A stretch of 64,000 nt of DNA from Myxococcales bacterium. GTDB taxonomy: Bacteria > Myxococcota > Polyangia > Nannocystales > Nannocystaceae. The notes under the pieces are model-generated. The model worked only from the letters and a program-made list of their open reading frames with translations, did not search any database and was not told where the DNA came from. The position numbers were made by a program, and so were the translations under genes. Numbering within the stretch: the stretch's first letter is position 1; every line of letters starts with the position of its first letter. The stretch lies in the NCBI GenBank assembly GCA_016793465.1, contig JAEUJW010000022.1:120218-184217 (forward strand). The letters run 5' to 3'. Of this stretch, positions 37,371 to 47,261 are shown piece by piece.

Positions 37371-40300
37371 CGACCGCTGCCATCGCCGCCCTCGAGAAGT
37401 TGTTGCCCCGCTGGCGTGCCAACCTGCCGGCACGTTACTCGCCCGAGTACATCGATGGGTTCATCGCGCGCAACCATTCGGCGCTCGCGGCTGTCGTCGA
37501 ACAGGCCATGATGTACCGACGGGTGCGGCAGGGCACCCCGCCGACGAGCGCCGAGGAGTTCGCGGCCTACGGCAAGCTCGTCGCGCGCGAGCGGCCGCGG
37601 GACGCCGAGCCCGATGATATCGTCCTGGAGCGCATCACCGCACGCCTGATGCAGTGGAAGCCGCGCAAGCGGGTGGCGCCCGACGTCGCCGCCCGGCGAT
37701 ACATCGAGGCGCGCGCCGCGGCGATCCTTCTCCGGCGTGTCTCGCTGGACGCGGTCCCGCTGCTCCTGCGCGAGCCGGCGACGGCCGTCCTCGTGGGCGG
37801 CGAGGTCGTCGCGGTCGTCGACGAGGTCGAGCGCGAGGTCGCCGTCCTGCCGGGCTACGCGGAGGAGGATGACCTGCGGATGACCCTCTATCGGAGCTAC
37901 CAGCAGCTCTTCGAAGTGGTCCGCGACATCCCGGAACCTCGCCTCGATCGGTACGCGGCGGCCCTCTGGGCGCGGGTGCGCGGCCCGTCCAGCATCGCGG
38001 CGGCGCCGGCGTTCGAGACCCCTCCGGACCTGCAAGCGAAGTCCTGGCGGACTGAGGCGAACGTCAAGGCGATGCAGCTCGTGCTGACCAAGAAGCCGGG
38101 CGAGTTCACAGCGGCGGAGCTGGCGGTGCTCGCCGCGTACTCTGGCTGGGGCGGCCTCTCGATCGAGGCCGTCAAGAAGAAGATCCCGAGGGGCTTCGTG
38201 CCCGAGTCCTTTGGGCTCATCCACGAGTATTTCACGCCGACGATGATCGCGCGGGCGCTGGTCGCCGCAATCTGCTCCATGCTCGCGGAGCTCGCCGGCA
38301 GCGACGGGGTCATCCGGGCGCTCGAGCCGAGCGCCGGCATCGGCCGTCTTCTGCGGGCGTTCGGCCCGGAGCTCTGCCTCGAGCTCGAGGCCGGCGGCCA
38401 GGTCAAGAAGATCGAGTGGATCGCGGTCGAGTATTCCGTCGTCAGCTCGACGATCCTTCGTGCGCTTCGGCCGGACATCGAGCTCTACCACATGTCCTTC
38501 GAGCGCTGGGTCCGCGAGGAGGGTCCGCGCTTCCGCGGCACGCTGAACTTCATCGCCTCGAACCCGCCCTATGGCGAGCGCGGCGTCATGGCGCGCGAGG
38601 ATCCGGACGACTTCTACAAGGAGAAACGCGCCTACGCCTACTTCATGCGGCGGGCGCTCGATCTGCTCGTGCCCGGCGGGGTCGGCGTGTTCCTCGTCCC
38701 GGCCGGCTTCCTCAGCGGGAACATGGGCCGGAGCCTGCGCGAGAAGCTGCTCCTGCGTCATCACCTGCTCGCGGCGTTTCGCCTCCCCAGCCACGATTCG
38801 AAGGGCCGGGAGACGGTGCCCGGCGCCTCGGTCGTCATGGACATGGTCTTTTGGCGCAGCCGTGGCGGCGAGCTGACCGAGATCGATGCGGCTGACCAGT
38901 TCATCGTCGACGGCGACTACTTCACGCACGAGAAGTCCCACATCCTCGGCAAGGAAGATGGCCCCTTCGCGGGCGACGACGAGGCGGGCATGGCGCGGAG
39001 CTGGCGCTACCGCGTCACCGGCGACTTCCACGGCCTGCCGCCGCTCAGCCCGCGGCCCCTGTGCACCGCGTGTGTGCTTGGCAGCATCGCCGTCCGGGAC
39101 GACGTGGGGCCCGTGCAGCGCGTCACCCAGGAGAGCGACGACATCCCGGGCGACATCGACGAGGGACTGCGTCCTGGTCTCGAGCTCGGCCGCCGCGTCG
39201 GCCGCTACCTGGCGATCGTCGGCGCCGACGAGACGGAGAGGGCGGCACAACTCTGGCCCGAGCTCCGCGAGGCGCTGAAGGACTACCACGAGCACACCGG
39301 CAACCCGTGGCGCGACCGCGGGCTCGTCGAGCTCGCCGAGGGCCGCCGCAAGCTGCCAGCCGCTCAGCACCTGCTCAACGCGTTCGAGAAGACCGGCACG
39401 CTGACGTTGGCGCTGCGCGAGGCCCCGCAGATCGCGCCCAAGTTCACCGGCCAGCCTGGCGACGTCGTCGCCCAGGCGGAGGCGCTGTTTCGTCAGCAGC
39501 GGAGCCTCACGGTCGCGAAGCTCCTCGCGTTCCACCGGCAACAGGGCGGCACCCTCTCCGAAGCGGCGGTGCTGGAGACGGTGCTTGCGAAGGAATGGAA
39601 CCGCGACGGCGACGCGTGGGACGAGCTACTCCCGCCGGACGCCTACCTGACCGGCAGCGACCTGTGGGCGCGTCACGACCGGGCCGCCGCTCGGGCCGTT
39701 GCCGGCGACGAGCAGGCGAAGGTGCAGGTGCGCCGACTCCTCGAGGCGATCCGGCCGGCGACGTTCGAAGATCTTACCGAAGTCAGCCCGCGGTTCGGCT
39801 ACGTACCCCTGGACCTCGTCTCGGGGTGGATCTCCGAGACGATGAACGCCCGCTATGGCCCGGTCTCGCTCGAGCGGAAGGGGGGCTTTGTCCAGCTTCG
39901 GGGCCACGACTACACCGACGCCGACCCGCCGCCGATCGCCCCGGAGATGCTCGCGTTCCTCGGCTACGTCAACCACGACCCCGAGCTTTTCAAGCCCGAG
40001 CGCGAGTCCTCGGACCGATCCGCGGGGCCGAAGACCCGCGAGGAGCGGGCCGCGAAGAAGCAGAACCTCGCCGAGCGGCGCATCGCGCTCGGGAAGAAGT
40101 GGGACGCGTCGTTTCGGTCGTGGGTCGCGGGGGACGAGCGCCGGCGCGACCAGCTCGTGCACGCGTACAACCGTGTCGCACGCGGCCGCATCGTTCCGAC
40201 CTACTCGCCCGAGCCGCTGGAGATCGCCCGCTGGGGGCCGCAGTCGCCGAAACTCAAGCCCCACCAGATCGCAGGGGCCCGCCGCGTGCTCGCCCAGCGC

Positions 40301-43300
40301 GGCGGCCTCATCGCGTTCGACGTCGGCGTCGGCAAGACCTACACGGCGCTGGCGATCATCGCCCGCGCGAGGCAGGAGGGGTGGGTCCGGCGCCCTGTCA
40401 TCCTCGTTCCCGGATCGCTCGTCTGGAAGTGGCACGACGACATCCTGTGCACGCTGCCGGACTACCGCGTCGCGGTGATCGGGTCGAAGCGCAAGCAGCT
40501 CACCCGCGGCGTGCGTCGCGGCGTGACCACGTCGGAGACCGACACCCCTGCGGAGCGCGCGAAGAAATGGGCGCTGCTCACCGCCGGCCAGGTCGACGTC
40601 GTCATCCTCAGCTTCGACGCGCTCGCCCGGACCAAGATGAAGGAAGAGGCCGTCCTCGCCTACGTCAGCCAGGTCGAGGCCGTCGAGCGGTCCATCGCGC
40701 TGCGCCAGCGCGCGCTCGAGGAGAAGGTCACGAGCGCCAGGCAGAAGGAGACGCTCTCCGAGCGCGACCGGGCTCTGCTTGAGCACGGCGTGCACGCGTG
40801 GGTGGAGGAGATCCTCGCGCTGCCGAAGGACTGGGAGTACGACCCGGGCGTCGCCTGGGACGACATCGGCATCGATATGCTGGTGGTCGACGAAGCGGCC
40901 GCGTTCAAGAACCTGCACAAGCCGCAGGCCCGCGAGGACGGCGTCCCGAAGTTCATGGGCGGCGGCGGCGAGGGCAGCGACCGCGCGTGGCAGCTCGACT
41001 TCCGCGCCGCAGCCGTCCGCCGGCAGACCGGCGGCGCCGGCATCGTCCTCCTGACCGCGACGCCTGCGAAGAACAGCCCGCTCGAGTTCTACAACCTGAT
41101 CCAGTACATCGACCCGACCGCCTTCACGCGGGCGGGCATCCGCGACCCGGAACAGTTCATCGACCGCTTCCTCAAGATCGAGTACCGCGAGGTCCTCGAC
41201 TCGACGTTCGAGGTCACGAAGAAGAGCGCCGTCACCGGGTTCATGGGCCTCGACGACTTGCGGACGATCATCTTCACCTACGGCGAATTTCGGACCGCCG
41301 CCGAGGTCGGTCTCAAGCTGCCGCGCCCCGTGGTCGAGACGCTCAAGATCACAATGGACGACGACCAGGAGGCGAAGTACGACGAGTACGTCGCGCGGAT
41401 CGAGGACATCCTCGAGCACCCAAACCCCGAGGGCGGTCAGAGCTACGTGATCCTGGGCCTTTTGGCCCGCCTCTCGCTGGTCGCCCTGCACGCGGCGCTG
41501 GAGCGCGGCTACACCTACAAGACAGCGCTCGAGGGGGGCGTCGTGAAGAAGAAGGTCTGGCAGGACGGCGAGCAGGTCGAAGTCAGCGTCCGCCTCCCGC
41601 GCCCGACCTACGAGAGCCCGAAGCTGACCGAGTGCGCGAAGCGGGTCGCCGCGAGCCAGCACTGCGGCCACATCATCTTCTGCGAGCCGACCGCGGTGCA
41701 TCAGTGGATGCGCGAGGTCCTCGTCCAGCACGGCATCCCGCGCGAGCGGATCGCCATCCTCAACGCCGAGGAGACGGCGCCAGCCGATCGGATCCGGATC
41801 GCCCGCGAGTTCAACGGCCTCTCGTCGGAGCCGCCCCCGCCTGGCACCTGCGGCGTCCCGCAGGACACTGCCACGACGCCGAGGTACGACGTCGTGATCG
41901 CCAACTCGGTCGCCTACGAGGGCGTCGACCTGCAGGTCCGGACGTGCACGATCCACCACCTCGATCTCCCGTGGACACCCGCCGACCTCGAGCAACGCAA
42001 CGGCCGCGCCGTCCGCCAGGGGAACACGCTCGGCACCGTCCAGATCTTTTACTACTTCGCGGACGGTTCGACGGATGGCTACCGCTTCTCGCTGATCGAC
42101 GGCAAGGCCGGCTGGCTCGGCGAGCTCATCAAGTCGCAGGTCCGCGACACGAACAACCCCGCGGCGCAGCAACAGCTCACGCCCGAGGACATCCTGCTGA
42201 TGATCTCCCGCAACAAGGAGAAGACCAAGCGACTGCTCGAGGAGAAGAAGCAGCGGCAGGCCGAGGAGGCGCGCGCCCGGATCGCGCGTGAGGCGGCGCG
42301 TGTGCTCCGGCAGGCGGCGGGCCGCTTCCGCGACGCCAGGGCGAGTGCGGACCCGGAGAAGGCGGCCCGACTGCGCGAGGAGGGCGACCAGCGCCTCGAG
42401 GACCTCGAGCAGGTCAGCCCCGACGCCTGGCCCTGGGCGCCGTGGATGTACGCCGCGCGGGAGACCGAGATGATTGTTCCCGAAAACGGCGGGGCGCCGG
42501 TCTACGAGGGGCTTCGCCTCGCCAGGCCGCGCCCCGGCGCGCCAGGCCAGCTCGACTACTTCGAGTTCGGCCGGATCGTCCAAGACGACGAGGGCGAGCG
42601 GATCGGCCTGCGCGCGGCCGGCTCGCCGGGGTGGCAGCTCGTCGCCTATACGGGGAGTCTGGGCGGCGCGCCGATCACCGCCGCCGAGCTCCCGCGGGAT
42701 GGCGGCCCGGCATGGCCCGAGGACGATGACACGCGCACGGCGGCCGCGCTCGAGTCGGCGATCCGCGACCTCCGCTACAGCCGGTTCGAGGCCCTCTCCT
42801 GGCGCGGCGCCAGCGACACGTGGCTCGAGAAGTGGTGGCCCCGCTTCGCGCAGCCGATCACCGAAGGGCTCGCCGCCTCCTACTACCCCGAGAAGGTGCC
42901 AGTGACGGACGACGAGGGCCTGGCCGTGGCCGCAGGCTCCGAACTCCGCGGCGCCGCGATCCTTCCGCCGACCCTCGGCGGCTGGCAGCGCTTCCTCGAA
43001 CTCGCACCGAAGAGCGGCGAGAGCTTCACGACACTCAAAGACGTCGGTCTCTCGTGGTGGGGGCGCAAGATCCCCTGGGACCTGCTGTCCAGGGCGAAGG
43101 ACGCCAGTAGCGACGAAGACTCGTCCAAGCCGTCAACGAAGAAGGCCGACGATGTTCGCGCGATCTTCGAGAAGGCCAGGGAACGCGTCGAGGTTCTCGG
43201 GCTCCCGCCTGACCAACACGCCTACTACATGCGAGAGCTGAAGAAGGCCGAGGGCCTGGGCTACGCGCACCGTGCCGAGCCCATCCTCGAAGAGGCGCGT

Positions 43301-43927
43301 GACGCAGCTTCCCGCAACGAGGAGGAGCGCATGGGCGAGCTCCTTCGTCGCGCCCGGGATGCGGAGGAAGGGCCCCCCACGCTGCCGCCTGCGAGCGCAA
43401 GGTCGACACCGCTTCTCTGCGAGCGGTGCGGTCACGTGACCGAGCAGGCCGAGAGACACAACGCCGTCGCTGGGGTCGAGTGTCCTGCAGACACCACCGA
43501 GTTCCGCGTCGCCACTGCCGAGGAGATCAAGAAGTACGGACGCCGTGAACCAGGCCCACCCCGGCCGGGCACATGGCGCTTCAAACAGCAGGAGCGGCAG
43601 AAAAAAGCGGACGAACGCGCCGCCCGCAGACTCGCCGAGGAAGCGGAGCGCCAGCGGAAGCGAGCCGAACGGGAGAGTCGCGCGGCGACGCCGAAGGCAC
43701 TGGCCTCCCGCGTCGACCACGACCCGATCGCACACGCCAGGGACGTTCTCTCCCGCGCAGGCATCACGATCGATCCGGCGGGTCTCCGCGCAGTAGGACC
43801 CTTCGGGGAATGCTGCGCTCCGAATGCCACGGTCCGCGACCAGGCCCGGAAAGCGCTGCGTGACGCCGGGGTCAAAGCGTCGATCGTTCGCGATCGGCTT
43901 CTCTTTCCGCTGGTGCAGCAGCCATGA
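37367..43927 (+). CDS. Core operon gene 14: giant N6-adenine methyltransferase-SF2 helicase fusion (DarB-like)
   Basis: The protein has 2186 residues. The LPRW module (1-210) is followed by a SAM-binding motif (ALEPSAGIGRLLRAF, about 322-336) and adenine-methyltransferase NPPY (SNPPYGERG, at about 399). The helicase has Walker A FDVGVGKTYTAL (about 984), DEAA box (about 1174), LLTATPAKN (about 1228) and helicase C-terminal QRNGRAVRQG (about 1543). A long charged helical region, a CERCGHVT zinc-ribbon-like segment (about 2017) and a final unknown domain complete it. Methylase-helicase giants of this order occur in phages and conjugative elements (P1 DarB, polyvalent proteins) and protect entering DNA. 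Overlaps both neighbours by 4 bp. Confidence 0.85.
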   Translation: MTTAAIAALEKLLPRWRANLPARYSPEYIDGFIARNHSALAAVVEQAMMYRRVRQGTPPTSAEEFAAYGKLVARERPRDAEPDDIVLERITARLMQWKPRKRVAPDVAARRYIEARAAAILLRRVSLDAVPLLLREPATAVLVGGEVVAVVDEVEREVAVLPGYAEEDDLRMTLYRSYQQLFEVVRDIPEPRLDRYAAALWARVRGPSSIAAAPAFETPPDLQAKSWRTEANVKAMQLVLTKKPGEFTAAELAVLAAYSGWGGLSIEAVKKKIPRGFVPESFGLIHEYFTPTMIARALVAAICSMLAELAGSDGVIRALEPSAGIGRLLRAFGPELCLELEAGGQVKKIEWIAVEYSVVSSTILRALRPDIELYHMSFERWVREEGPRFRGTLNFIASNPPYGERGVMAREDPDDFYKEKRAYAYFMRRALDLLVPGGVGVFLVPAGFLSGNMGRSLREKLLLRHHLLAAFRLPSHDSKGRETVPGASVVMDMVFWRSRGGELTEIDAADQFIVDGDYFTHEKSHILGKEDGPFAGDDEAGMARSWRYRVTGDFHGLPPLSPRPLCTACVLGSIAVRDDVGPVQRVTQESDDIPGDIDEGLRPGLELGRRVGRYLAIVGADETERAAQLWPELREALKDYHEHTGNPWRDRGLVELAEGRRKLPAAQHLLNAFEKTGTLTLALREAPQIAPKFTGQPGDVVAQAEALFRQQRSLTVAKLLAFHRQQGGTLSEAAVLETVLAKEWNRDGDAWDELLPPDAYLTGSDLWARHDRAAARAVAGDEQAKVQVRRLLEAIRPATFEDLTEVSPRFGYVPLDLVSGWISETMNARYGPVSLERKGGFVQLRGHDYTDADPPPIAPEMLAFLGYVNHDPELFKPERESSDRSAGPKTREERAAKKQNLAERRIALGKKWDASFRSWVAGDERRRDQLVHAYNRVARGRIVPTYSPEPLEIARWGPQSPKLKPHQIAGARRVLAQRGGLIAFDVGVGKTYTALAIIARARQEGWVRRPVILVPGSLVWKWHDDILCTLPDYRVAVIGSKRKQLTRGVRRGVTTSETDTPAERAKKWALLTAGQVDVVILSFDALARTKMKEEAVLAYVSQVEAVERSIALRQRALEEKVTSARQKETLSERDRALLEHGVHAWVEEILALPKDWEYDPGVAWDDIGIDMLVVDEAAAFKNLHKPQAREDGVPKFMGGGGEGSDRAWQLDFRAAAVRRQTGGAGIVLLTATPAKNSPLEFYNLIQYIDPTAFTRAGIRDPEQFIDRFLKIEYREVLDSTFEVTKKSAVTGFMGLDDLRTIIFTYGEFRTAAEVGLKLPRPVVETLKITMDDDQEAKYDEYVARIEDILEHPNPEGGQSYVILGLLARLSLVALHAALERGYTYKTALEGGVVKKKVWQDGEQVEVSVRLPRPTYESPKLTECAKRVAASQHCGHIIFCEPTAVHQWMREVLVQHGIPRERIAILNAEETAPADRIRIAREFNGLSSEPPPPGTCGVPQDTATTPRYDVVIANSVAYEGVDLQVRTCTIHHLDLPWTPADLEQRNGRAVRQGNTLGTVQIFYYFADGSTDGYRFSLIDGKAGWLGELIKSQVRDTNNPAAQQQLTPEDILLMISRNKEKTKRLLEEKKQRQAEEARARIAREAARVLRQAAGRFRDARASADPEKAARLREEGDQRLEDLEQVSPDAWPWAPWMYAARETEMIVPENGGAPVYEGLRLARPRPGAPGQLDYFEFGRIVQDDEGERIGLRAAGSPGWQLVAYTGSLGGAPITAAELPRDGGPAWPEDDDTRTAAALESAIRDLRYSRFEALSWRGASDTWLEKWWPRFAQPITEGLAASYYPEKVPVTDDEGLAVAAGSELRGAAILPPTLGGWQRFLELAPKSGESFTTLKDVGLSWWGRKIPWDLLSRAKDASSDEDSSKPSTKKADDVRAIFEKARERVEVLGLPPDQHAYYMRELKKAEGLGYAHRAEPILEEARDAASRNEEERMGELLRRARDAEEGPPTLPPASARSTPLLCERCGHVTEQAERHNAVAGVECPADTTEFRVATAEEIKKYGRREPGPPRPGTWRFKQQERQKKADERAARRLAEEAERQRKRAERESRAATPKALASRVDHDPIAHARDVLSRAGITIDPAGLRAVGPFGECCAPNATVRDQARKALRDAGVKASIVRDRLLFPLVQQP

Positions 43928-44460
43928 CGCACGACGAACTCATCGCCATCTCTACGCAGGAGCTGGAGCGGCTGCCGCCCGACGAGCGGGAGATCATCGT
44001 CCGGCACTTCGGCACCGGCGAACCCGCCGAGCTCGCCGCCCGACTCGCCGACGAGTCAGAGGAGCTCTGGAGCCCGGACGAGTCCGAGGTCGACGCGAAG
44101 GACTGGCCGAGCGCGCACCTCACACTCCTGCTGGGGATGCACCGCGACAACCAGCGGTCGATGCTCCAGGCCCAGCGCCGCAAGCTCGCCCGGGAACAGG
44201 TCGACGCGCTCACGCCGGAACGCCGAGCGATCTACTGCTGGCACCTTCACACCACACGCAGGCGCCGGGTCATCGCGCTCACCGTGGCGGCCGCGGTGCA
44301 GGCGCTCGAGGAGGGCCTCGTACCCGAAGGCACCTCGTTTCAGGAAGCCGTCCGGCAGGTCGTCGAGCACGGCATCGAGTCCCAGATCGACGAGATCGAA
44401 GGGGTCTACTTCAGCGAGCAGGACGCGGAGGAGGGGGGATCACGTGGCACGCTCACCTGA
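43924..44460 (+). CDS. Core operon gene 15: hypothetical helical protein
   Basis: The protein has 178 residues with an ATGA overlap with the giant gene. It is charged and helical (ISTQELERLPPDEREIIVRH, MLQAQRRKLAREQVDALTPE). A weakly hydrophobic helix follows (RRVIALTVAAAVQALEEGL). No recognised motif. The next gene starts 17 bp before its stop. Confidence 0.6.
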   Translation: MTHDELIAISTQELERLPPDEREIIVRHFGTGEPAELAARLADESEELWSPDESEVDAKDWPSAHLTLLLGMHRDNQRSMLQAQRRKLAREQVDALTPERRAIYCWHLHTTRRRRVIALTVAAAVQALEEGLVPEGTSFQEAVRQVVEHGIESQIDEIEGVYFSEQDAEEGGSRGTLT

Positions 44461-45352
44461 CTGGGAAAAGGTACCCATGGCCGAGGGCGGCAAGGAGCCG
44501 CTGTGGCCGATGCCGACCGTCACGCCGAAGTTCGCGACGTTTAGCCTCGGTGGCGGTCGCCCGGACGGCTGCGCAGCGGACAAGTGCGAGCGCTGGCATG
44601 CGGGGATCGACCTGCAGCGCGCGCCGGACAAGGCCCTCGTCGTCGCCCCCGAGGACGGCACGATCGTCGGGCTCGACAAGGGCTGGACCGAGGGCACGCG
44701 GGCGATCTTCTTCGTCACCGACTCGGGCCTCTTCCTCGTACTCGGCGGCATCATCGCCGGCTCGCACAAGGAATGGGGCCGCAAGGTGGGCGCCAAGGTG
44801 GCGCGGGGCGGCGAGCTCGGGCGGATCGTCGGCAGCTACGGCATGCTCCACTTCGAGACCTACGCGGCGACACCGGGCCGCACCGCGAACTCCCGGTGGT
44901 GGCAGGACGACCCGCCGCCCGACGGTCTCCTAAACCCCACGAACTACGTCGAGCGGATGGTGGGCAAGGATGCGTCGTTGCTGCTGACGCGGCAGCGACT
45001 CCAGGCGCTCGCCGAACTCGGTTACTACAAGAGCGACGTCGGCGCGGCGTGGGGTACGGAGGCGATCGAGGCGCTGAAGACCGCCCAGGCCGCGCTCGGC
45101 GTCGCGGTCGACGGCAAGTGGGGGCCGCACACCGAGGATGCGATCCAGGGCGCGCTGCAAAAGGGTCCCTGCAACTCGCTCGAGGACTGCGGTGTCAGCT
45201 CGGAGAACGGCAGCGGCGGCGGCAGCAGCGACGCGCTGTCGCCGATGCGCATTGTCGGCGGCGTCGTCGCGGGCCTCACCTTGGCGGGCCTCACCGCTGC
45301 GGTGGTCGTGTCGATGCGGCGGCGGCCAGAGCCCGAGGAGGCGACGCCATGA
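44444..45352 (+). CDS. Core operon gene 16: M23/LytM-like protein with peptidoglycan-binding domain and C-terminal anchor
   Basis: The protein has 302 residues starting GTG at 44444 after a GAGGGGGG ribosome site. The M23 fold shows HAGID (His52, Asp56 as zinc ligands), ALVVAPEDGTIVGLDKGW and the terminal strand GMLHFETY with His136. Met134 stands where M23 enzymes have the first His of HxH, so peptidase activity is doubtful. A PG_binding_1-type domain follows (LQALAELGYYKSDVGAAWG, VAVDGKWGPHTEDAI). A membrane helix (MRIVGGVVAGLTLAGLTAAV) and RRRP end it. It would bind or cut peptidoglycan. Confidence 0.75.
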   Translation: MARSPDWEKVPMAEGGKEPLWPMPTVTPKFATFSLGGGRPDGCAADKCERWHAGIDLQRAPDKALVVAPEDGTIVGLDKGWTEGTRAIFFVTDSGLFLVLGGIIAGSHKEWGRKVGAKVARGGELGRIVGSYGMLHFETYAATPGRTANSRWWQDDPPPDGLLNPTNYVERMVGKDASLLLTRQRLQALAELGYYKSDVGAAWGTEAIEALKTAQAALGVAVDGKWGPHTEDAIQGALQKGPCNSLEDCGVSSENGSGGGSSDALSPMRIVGGVVAGLTLAGLTAAVVVSMRRRPEPEEATP

Positions 45353-45537
45353 AGGCTGCCACGAGACTGCCCGAGGGGGACGGCCTCACCCAGCTCGCGC
45401 AGGACCGTCAACGCCAGGGCTGGGCGCTCGTCGTGACCGGCGCGTCGACCATGCTCGCGGGCCTCGTGATCGGCTACGCGTTCGGCGCGGCCCACACGCT
45501 GCGGACGAACCCTCGGAGGGACGGTCATGGAAATTAA
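45349..45537 (+). CDS. Core operon gene 17: 62-residue single-pass membrane protein
   Basis: A short gene with an ATGA overlap upstream and an 11-bp overlap downstream. A polar N-terminus (LTQLAQDRQRQGW) and one helix (ALVVTGASTMLAGLVIGYAF) are followed by a basic tail. Translational coupling and coding bias support it. Confidence 0.65.
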   Translation: MKAATRLPEGDGLTQLAQDRQRQGWALVVTGASTMLAGLVIGYAFGAAHTLRTNPRRDGHGN

Positions 45538-45805
45538 CTTCGCCAGCGCCGGCTCCATGCACCTGGACGCGCTCGTGATGGCCCGCGGCCAGTACAGCCT
45601 CGAAGTCGTCGGTCCCGGCGACGCCGTCGCGTTCGTGCTCGTCCGCGGGTGCCTCCAGATCACGCGGCAGAAGGCGGGCGACCCCGCGAGCTACTGCCTG
45701 CACGCGACGCCTCGCGCGCCGCTCATCATCCTCAACCCCGGAACGTACACCGTCGTCGCGGAGCGCTCCGCGTTCGGCCTACGCGGCACGCGTCGGCGCA
45801 GGTGA
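45527..45805 (+). CDS. Core operon gene 18: small beta-rich protein
   Basis: The protein has 92 residues. Beta strands dominate (MEINFASAGSMHLDALVMAR, QYSLEVVGPGDAVAFVLVRG, LNPGTYTVVAERSAFGL) with a basic end (RGTRRRR). Strand spacing and an N-terminus without signal fit a small jelly-roll-like or cupin-like fold; a coat or spike component is possible but unproven. Confidence 0.58.
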   Translation: MEINFASAGSMHLDALVMARGQYSLEVVGPGDAVAFVLVRGCLQITRQKAGDPASYCLHATPRAPLIILNPGTYTVVAERSAFGLRGTRRRR

Positions 45806-45818
45806 AAGGCAAAGGTCC

Positions 45819-47261
45819 ATGATCAGCTTCAGCGACCCCAACAGAACTCTGACCGGCCTGCACGACATGCTGACCGGCTGGCGCTCCATCCGCGCGCAGC
45901 GCCGGATGCGGTATTCGCCGGCCGCGAGCTCGTCGCCGTCGGCGTCGATGCACGCCGATCCCGTCGCCGGGCCGCCGCCCACCGCGGGCCCCGACACGGC
46001 GACCGTGATCGGCTACCGCAAGCTCGGTGACCGCATCGTCCCGATCTTCGGCGACCCGGCCGAGCTCGGAGACGCCGTGGTGCAGGCCAGCGCGAACACG
46101 GCGCCGACCCCCTCGGAAACCCGCGCCGCGGAGACTCCGCCCGAAGCCCCACCGGCGGCTCCGGAGGCGTCGCAAGGGAAGCCGCCCCCTCCTCCAGACT
46201 TCACCCCACAGGCCGTGGAGGCGAGCGCCCCACGGCAGCGCCCGGCCGTGCCGCCCACCCTCGACTTGCCCCCGCCGACGCCGCCGCACTTGGTCCGCGT
46301 TGAGGAGCAGGCCGTCACGCTCGAGCGTGTGCTCGCCCAGCACGCGAAGCTGACCCAAGTCCTGCTGGCGCAGCACTCGGCCATGACCGAGGCCATCTTC
46401 GCGGAGCACCGGCGGGCACAGGCGCAGGCCGACCTCGAACAACGTCAGCAGATCGCCGACCTCCTGGCCAAGCATCAGATCACGGCTGAGGCGGCGAGCG
46501 AGCACGGCCAGGCGCTCACGAACCTCCGCGAACTCCTCGCGGAGCAGGCGAGCGCCATGCAGGCCGAGCACGCGAGGATCACCGACAAGATCGAGTCGAT
46601 CGTCGACATGGTCGGCATGGTCGGAGAGACCGTGCACGAGATCGCCGTCGCGGCCCTCCAACCGAGGCCCCTGCCGCTCGGCGTGTTGCCGACCCGCCAA
46701 GGCAGCACGGTCGCGGCGGGTGGCGTCGACCGGCCCGCGCAGGCGCCCCAGTCGGTCGCCGCGAGCGCCCCGCGGATCCTTCCTGCTCGGCCGCCGTCGA
46801 CAGAAGCGGTCCAGCCGGCGTCGCCGGCAGCCGCCGCGCCGAGCGTCCAGCCGCTGGCGGCCAACGCGGAGACCGTGCAACCGGCCGCGCCGACACCGGC
46901 ACCGCGGTCGACGCCCGAAGCCGCCGCGCCCGCAGGCAATTTGCAGGCTGTGCCCACGGCGAACGCGACGGCGACCCACCCGCGGCCGGCGGCAGTGCCG
47001 GTGCGTGGCGGGCCCGACTCCGCGCCTCCAGTGGCGACGAATACCTCCAGGGACGAGTCGACGTTATCCCGCTCCCTCGGGTTCATCCCGGCTGCCGCGG
47101 ACGTCCTGTCCCTCGCCAGCAGACCGCCGACGCCTCGCCAGCTTCGCGAAGCGGAGGCGGCACGTGAGCGCAGCCGGCTCGATGAGGCACTCGCCGACCA
47201 CACGCTCGATGACTGCGAGGAGGCCGACGAACCGAACGCGGGCGAGGTGCGGAATGCCTGA
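45819..47261 (+). CDS. Core operon gene 19: Pro/Ala-rich protein with central coiled coil
   Basis: The protein has 480 residues. The N-terminal 60 residues include a short hydrophilic helix (LTGLHDMLTGWRSIRAQRRM). Disordered Pro/Ala-rich regions (about 85-160 and 285-410) flank a heptad-type helix (about 165-275: VEEQAVTLERVLAQHAKLTQ, QADLEQRQQIADLLAKHQIT). This resembles fibrous, tether or tape-like proteins. It overlaps gene 20 by 8 bp. Confidence 0.6.
   Translation: MISFSDPNRTLTGLHDMLTGWRSIRAQRRMRYSPAASSSPSASMHADPVAGPPPTAGPDTATVIGYRKLGDRIVPIFGDPAELGDAVVQASANTAPTPSETRAAETPPEAPPAAPEASQGKPPPPPDFTPQAVEASAPRQRPAVPPTLDLPPPTPPHLVRVEEQAVTLERVLAQHAKLTQVLLAQHSAMTEAIFAEHRRAQAQADLEQRQQIADLLAKHQITAEAASEHGQALTNLRELLAEQASAMQAEHARITDKIESIVDMVGMVGETVHEIAVAALQPRPLPLGVLPTRQGSTVAAGGVDRPAQAPQSVAASAPRILPARPPSTEAVQPASPAAAAPSVQPLAANAETVQPAAPTPAPRSTPEAAAPAGNLQAVPTANATATHPRPAAVPVRGGPDSAPPVATNTSRDESTLSRSLGFIPAAADVLSLASRPPTPRQLREAEAARERSRLDEALADHTLDDCEEADEPNAGEVRNA

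Noticed and set aside
39626..42583. Minus-strand open frame of 985 codons
   Set aside because: Antisense of the methyltransferase-helicase gene, whose motifs (Walker A, DEAA, TATP, QRxGR) are unambiguous on the plus strand.
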